From Streptomyces sp. col6 (GTDB lineage Bacteria; Actinomycetota; Actinomycetes; Streptomycetales; Streptomycetaceae), in NCBI RefSeq assembly GCF_008042035.1, contig NZ_RDBL01000008.1:1-64000 (forward strand): a stretch of DNA of 64,000 nucleotides, written 5' to 3'. This document shows positions 63,749-64,000 of the stretch, piece after piece (the stretch's first letter is position 1; the number at the start of each line of letters is the position of its first letter). The notes under the pieces were generated by a model. That model saw only the letters and a program-made list of their open reading frames with translations. It did not search any database and was not told the DNA's origin. Position numbers and translations under genes: made by a program.

Positions 63749-64000
63749 GTGGACCCGACCAGCGCGTGGGAGGGCGGCGCCGGAGAACCGGCGTCCGGCG
63801 GCCTTCCCTCCGCCAACCTGACCCTGCACATCAACGGCACCGAACGCACCCTCACCCTCGACCACCGCACCACGCTCCTGGACGCCCTGCGCCACCACCT
63901 GGACCTGACCGGGGCGAAGAAGGGCTGCGACCACGGCCAGTGCGGCGCCTGCACCGTCCTGGTGGACGGCCGCCGCGCCAACAGCTGCCTCCTGCTGGCC
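63749..64000 (+). CDS. 2Fe-2S subunit of a molybdenum hydroxylase (partial)
   Basis: First 84 codons of a gene that runs off the window, starting at GTG 63749. The plant-ferredoxin-type domain of xanthine-dehydrogenase-family small subunits is clear: LLDALRHHLDLTGAKKGCDHGQCGACTVLVDG, with a further Cys in ANSCLLLA. FAD and molybdopterin subunits are expected downstream. It is probably a YagT/PaoA-like aldehyde or purine oxidoreductase subunit. Confidence 0.92.
   Translation, partial: MDPTSAWEGGAGEPASGGLPSANLTLHINGTERTLTLDHRTTLLDALRHHLDLTGAKKGCDHGQCGACTVLVDGRRANSCLLLA

Overview
The window is very GC-rich, densely coded actinobacterial DNA, almost certainly from a Streptomyces chromosome. Supporting signs are the third-position GC bias, a conservon (CvnA-B-C-D plus paired P450s), a second NIT-domain kinase/roadblock pair, a T-box-controlled ileS with a GLPHYGH signature, leaderless starts and a rare TTA codon in a secondary-metabolite gene.

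Bases 156-1044 hold a HemK-like methyltransferase and a CDGSH iron-sulfur protein, probably ordinary chromosomal genes. Bases 1541-29145 are one co-directional, almost fully overlapping operon for a nonribosomal lipopeptide that I cannot match to a known product. It opens with a cobalamin-dependent glutamate mutase in which the S and E chains are fused (a source of 3-methylaspartate) and carries one TTA codon, so bldA control is likely. A type II thioesterase and two giant synthetases follow. I read the line as FAAL-ACP / C-A-PCP / Cy-A(Cys)-PCP-E // C-A-PCP-luciferase-like monooxygenase / C-A-PCP / Cy*-A(Cys)-PCP-Ox-R. The expected product is N-acylated, has a D-configured Cys-derived thiazoline and a second Cys at the C-terminus, and is released reductively as an aldehyde or alcohol. 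Next come a DUF2817 metallohydrolase, a CmcI-type methyltransferase, a JmjC/cupin dioxygenase, a sulfotransferase and an Sfp-type PPTase.

A bidirectional terminator separates the operon from a convergent ileS (29201-32374). ileS has a T-box leader with an Ile (ATC) specifier and lies next to a tRNA-Ile(GAU) gene. Its position beside the cluster raises the testable idea that isoleucyl-tRNA synthetase is the target or resistance gene, but the T-box and the type-2 signature are also what a housekeeping actinobacterial ileS would show.

Bases 32598-48300 hold a GNAT ORF that runs antisense through the tRNA, a conservon with a CYP154-like P450 and a CYP157-like P450 that lacks ExxR, an FAD monooxygenase, a branched-chain amino-acid ABC transporter with fused permeases, and a half-conservon. 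Bases 48853-64000 are mixed chromosomal genes: a TPR-like protein, a UvrA-like ABC protein with an AraC regulator, a DUF574-type methyltransferase, a secreted lipase, a macrolide-type glycosyltransferase preceded by an 8-codon leader ORF, etfA, and a damaged etfB. The etfB remnant is joined to a perfect 99-bp inverted repeat that also destroys a neighbouring gene. A DUF1992 protein, a GNAT, a VOC protein, two small proteins and the start of a molybdo-hydroxylase iron-sulfur subunit close the window.
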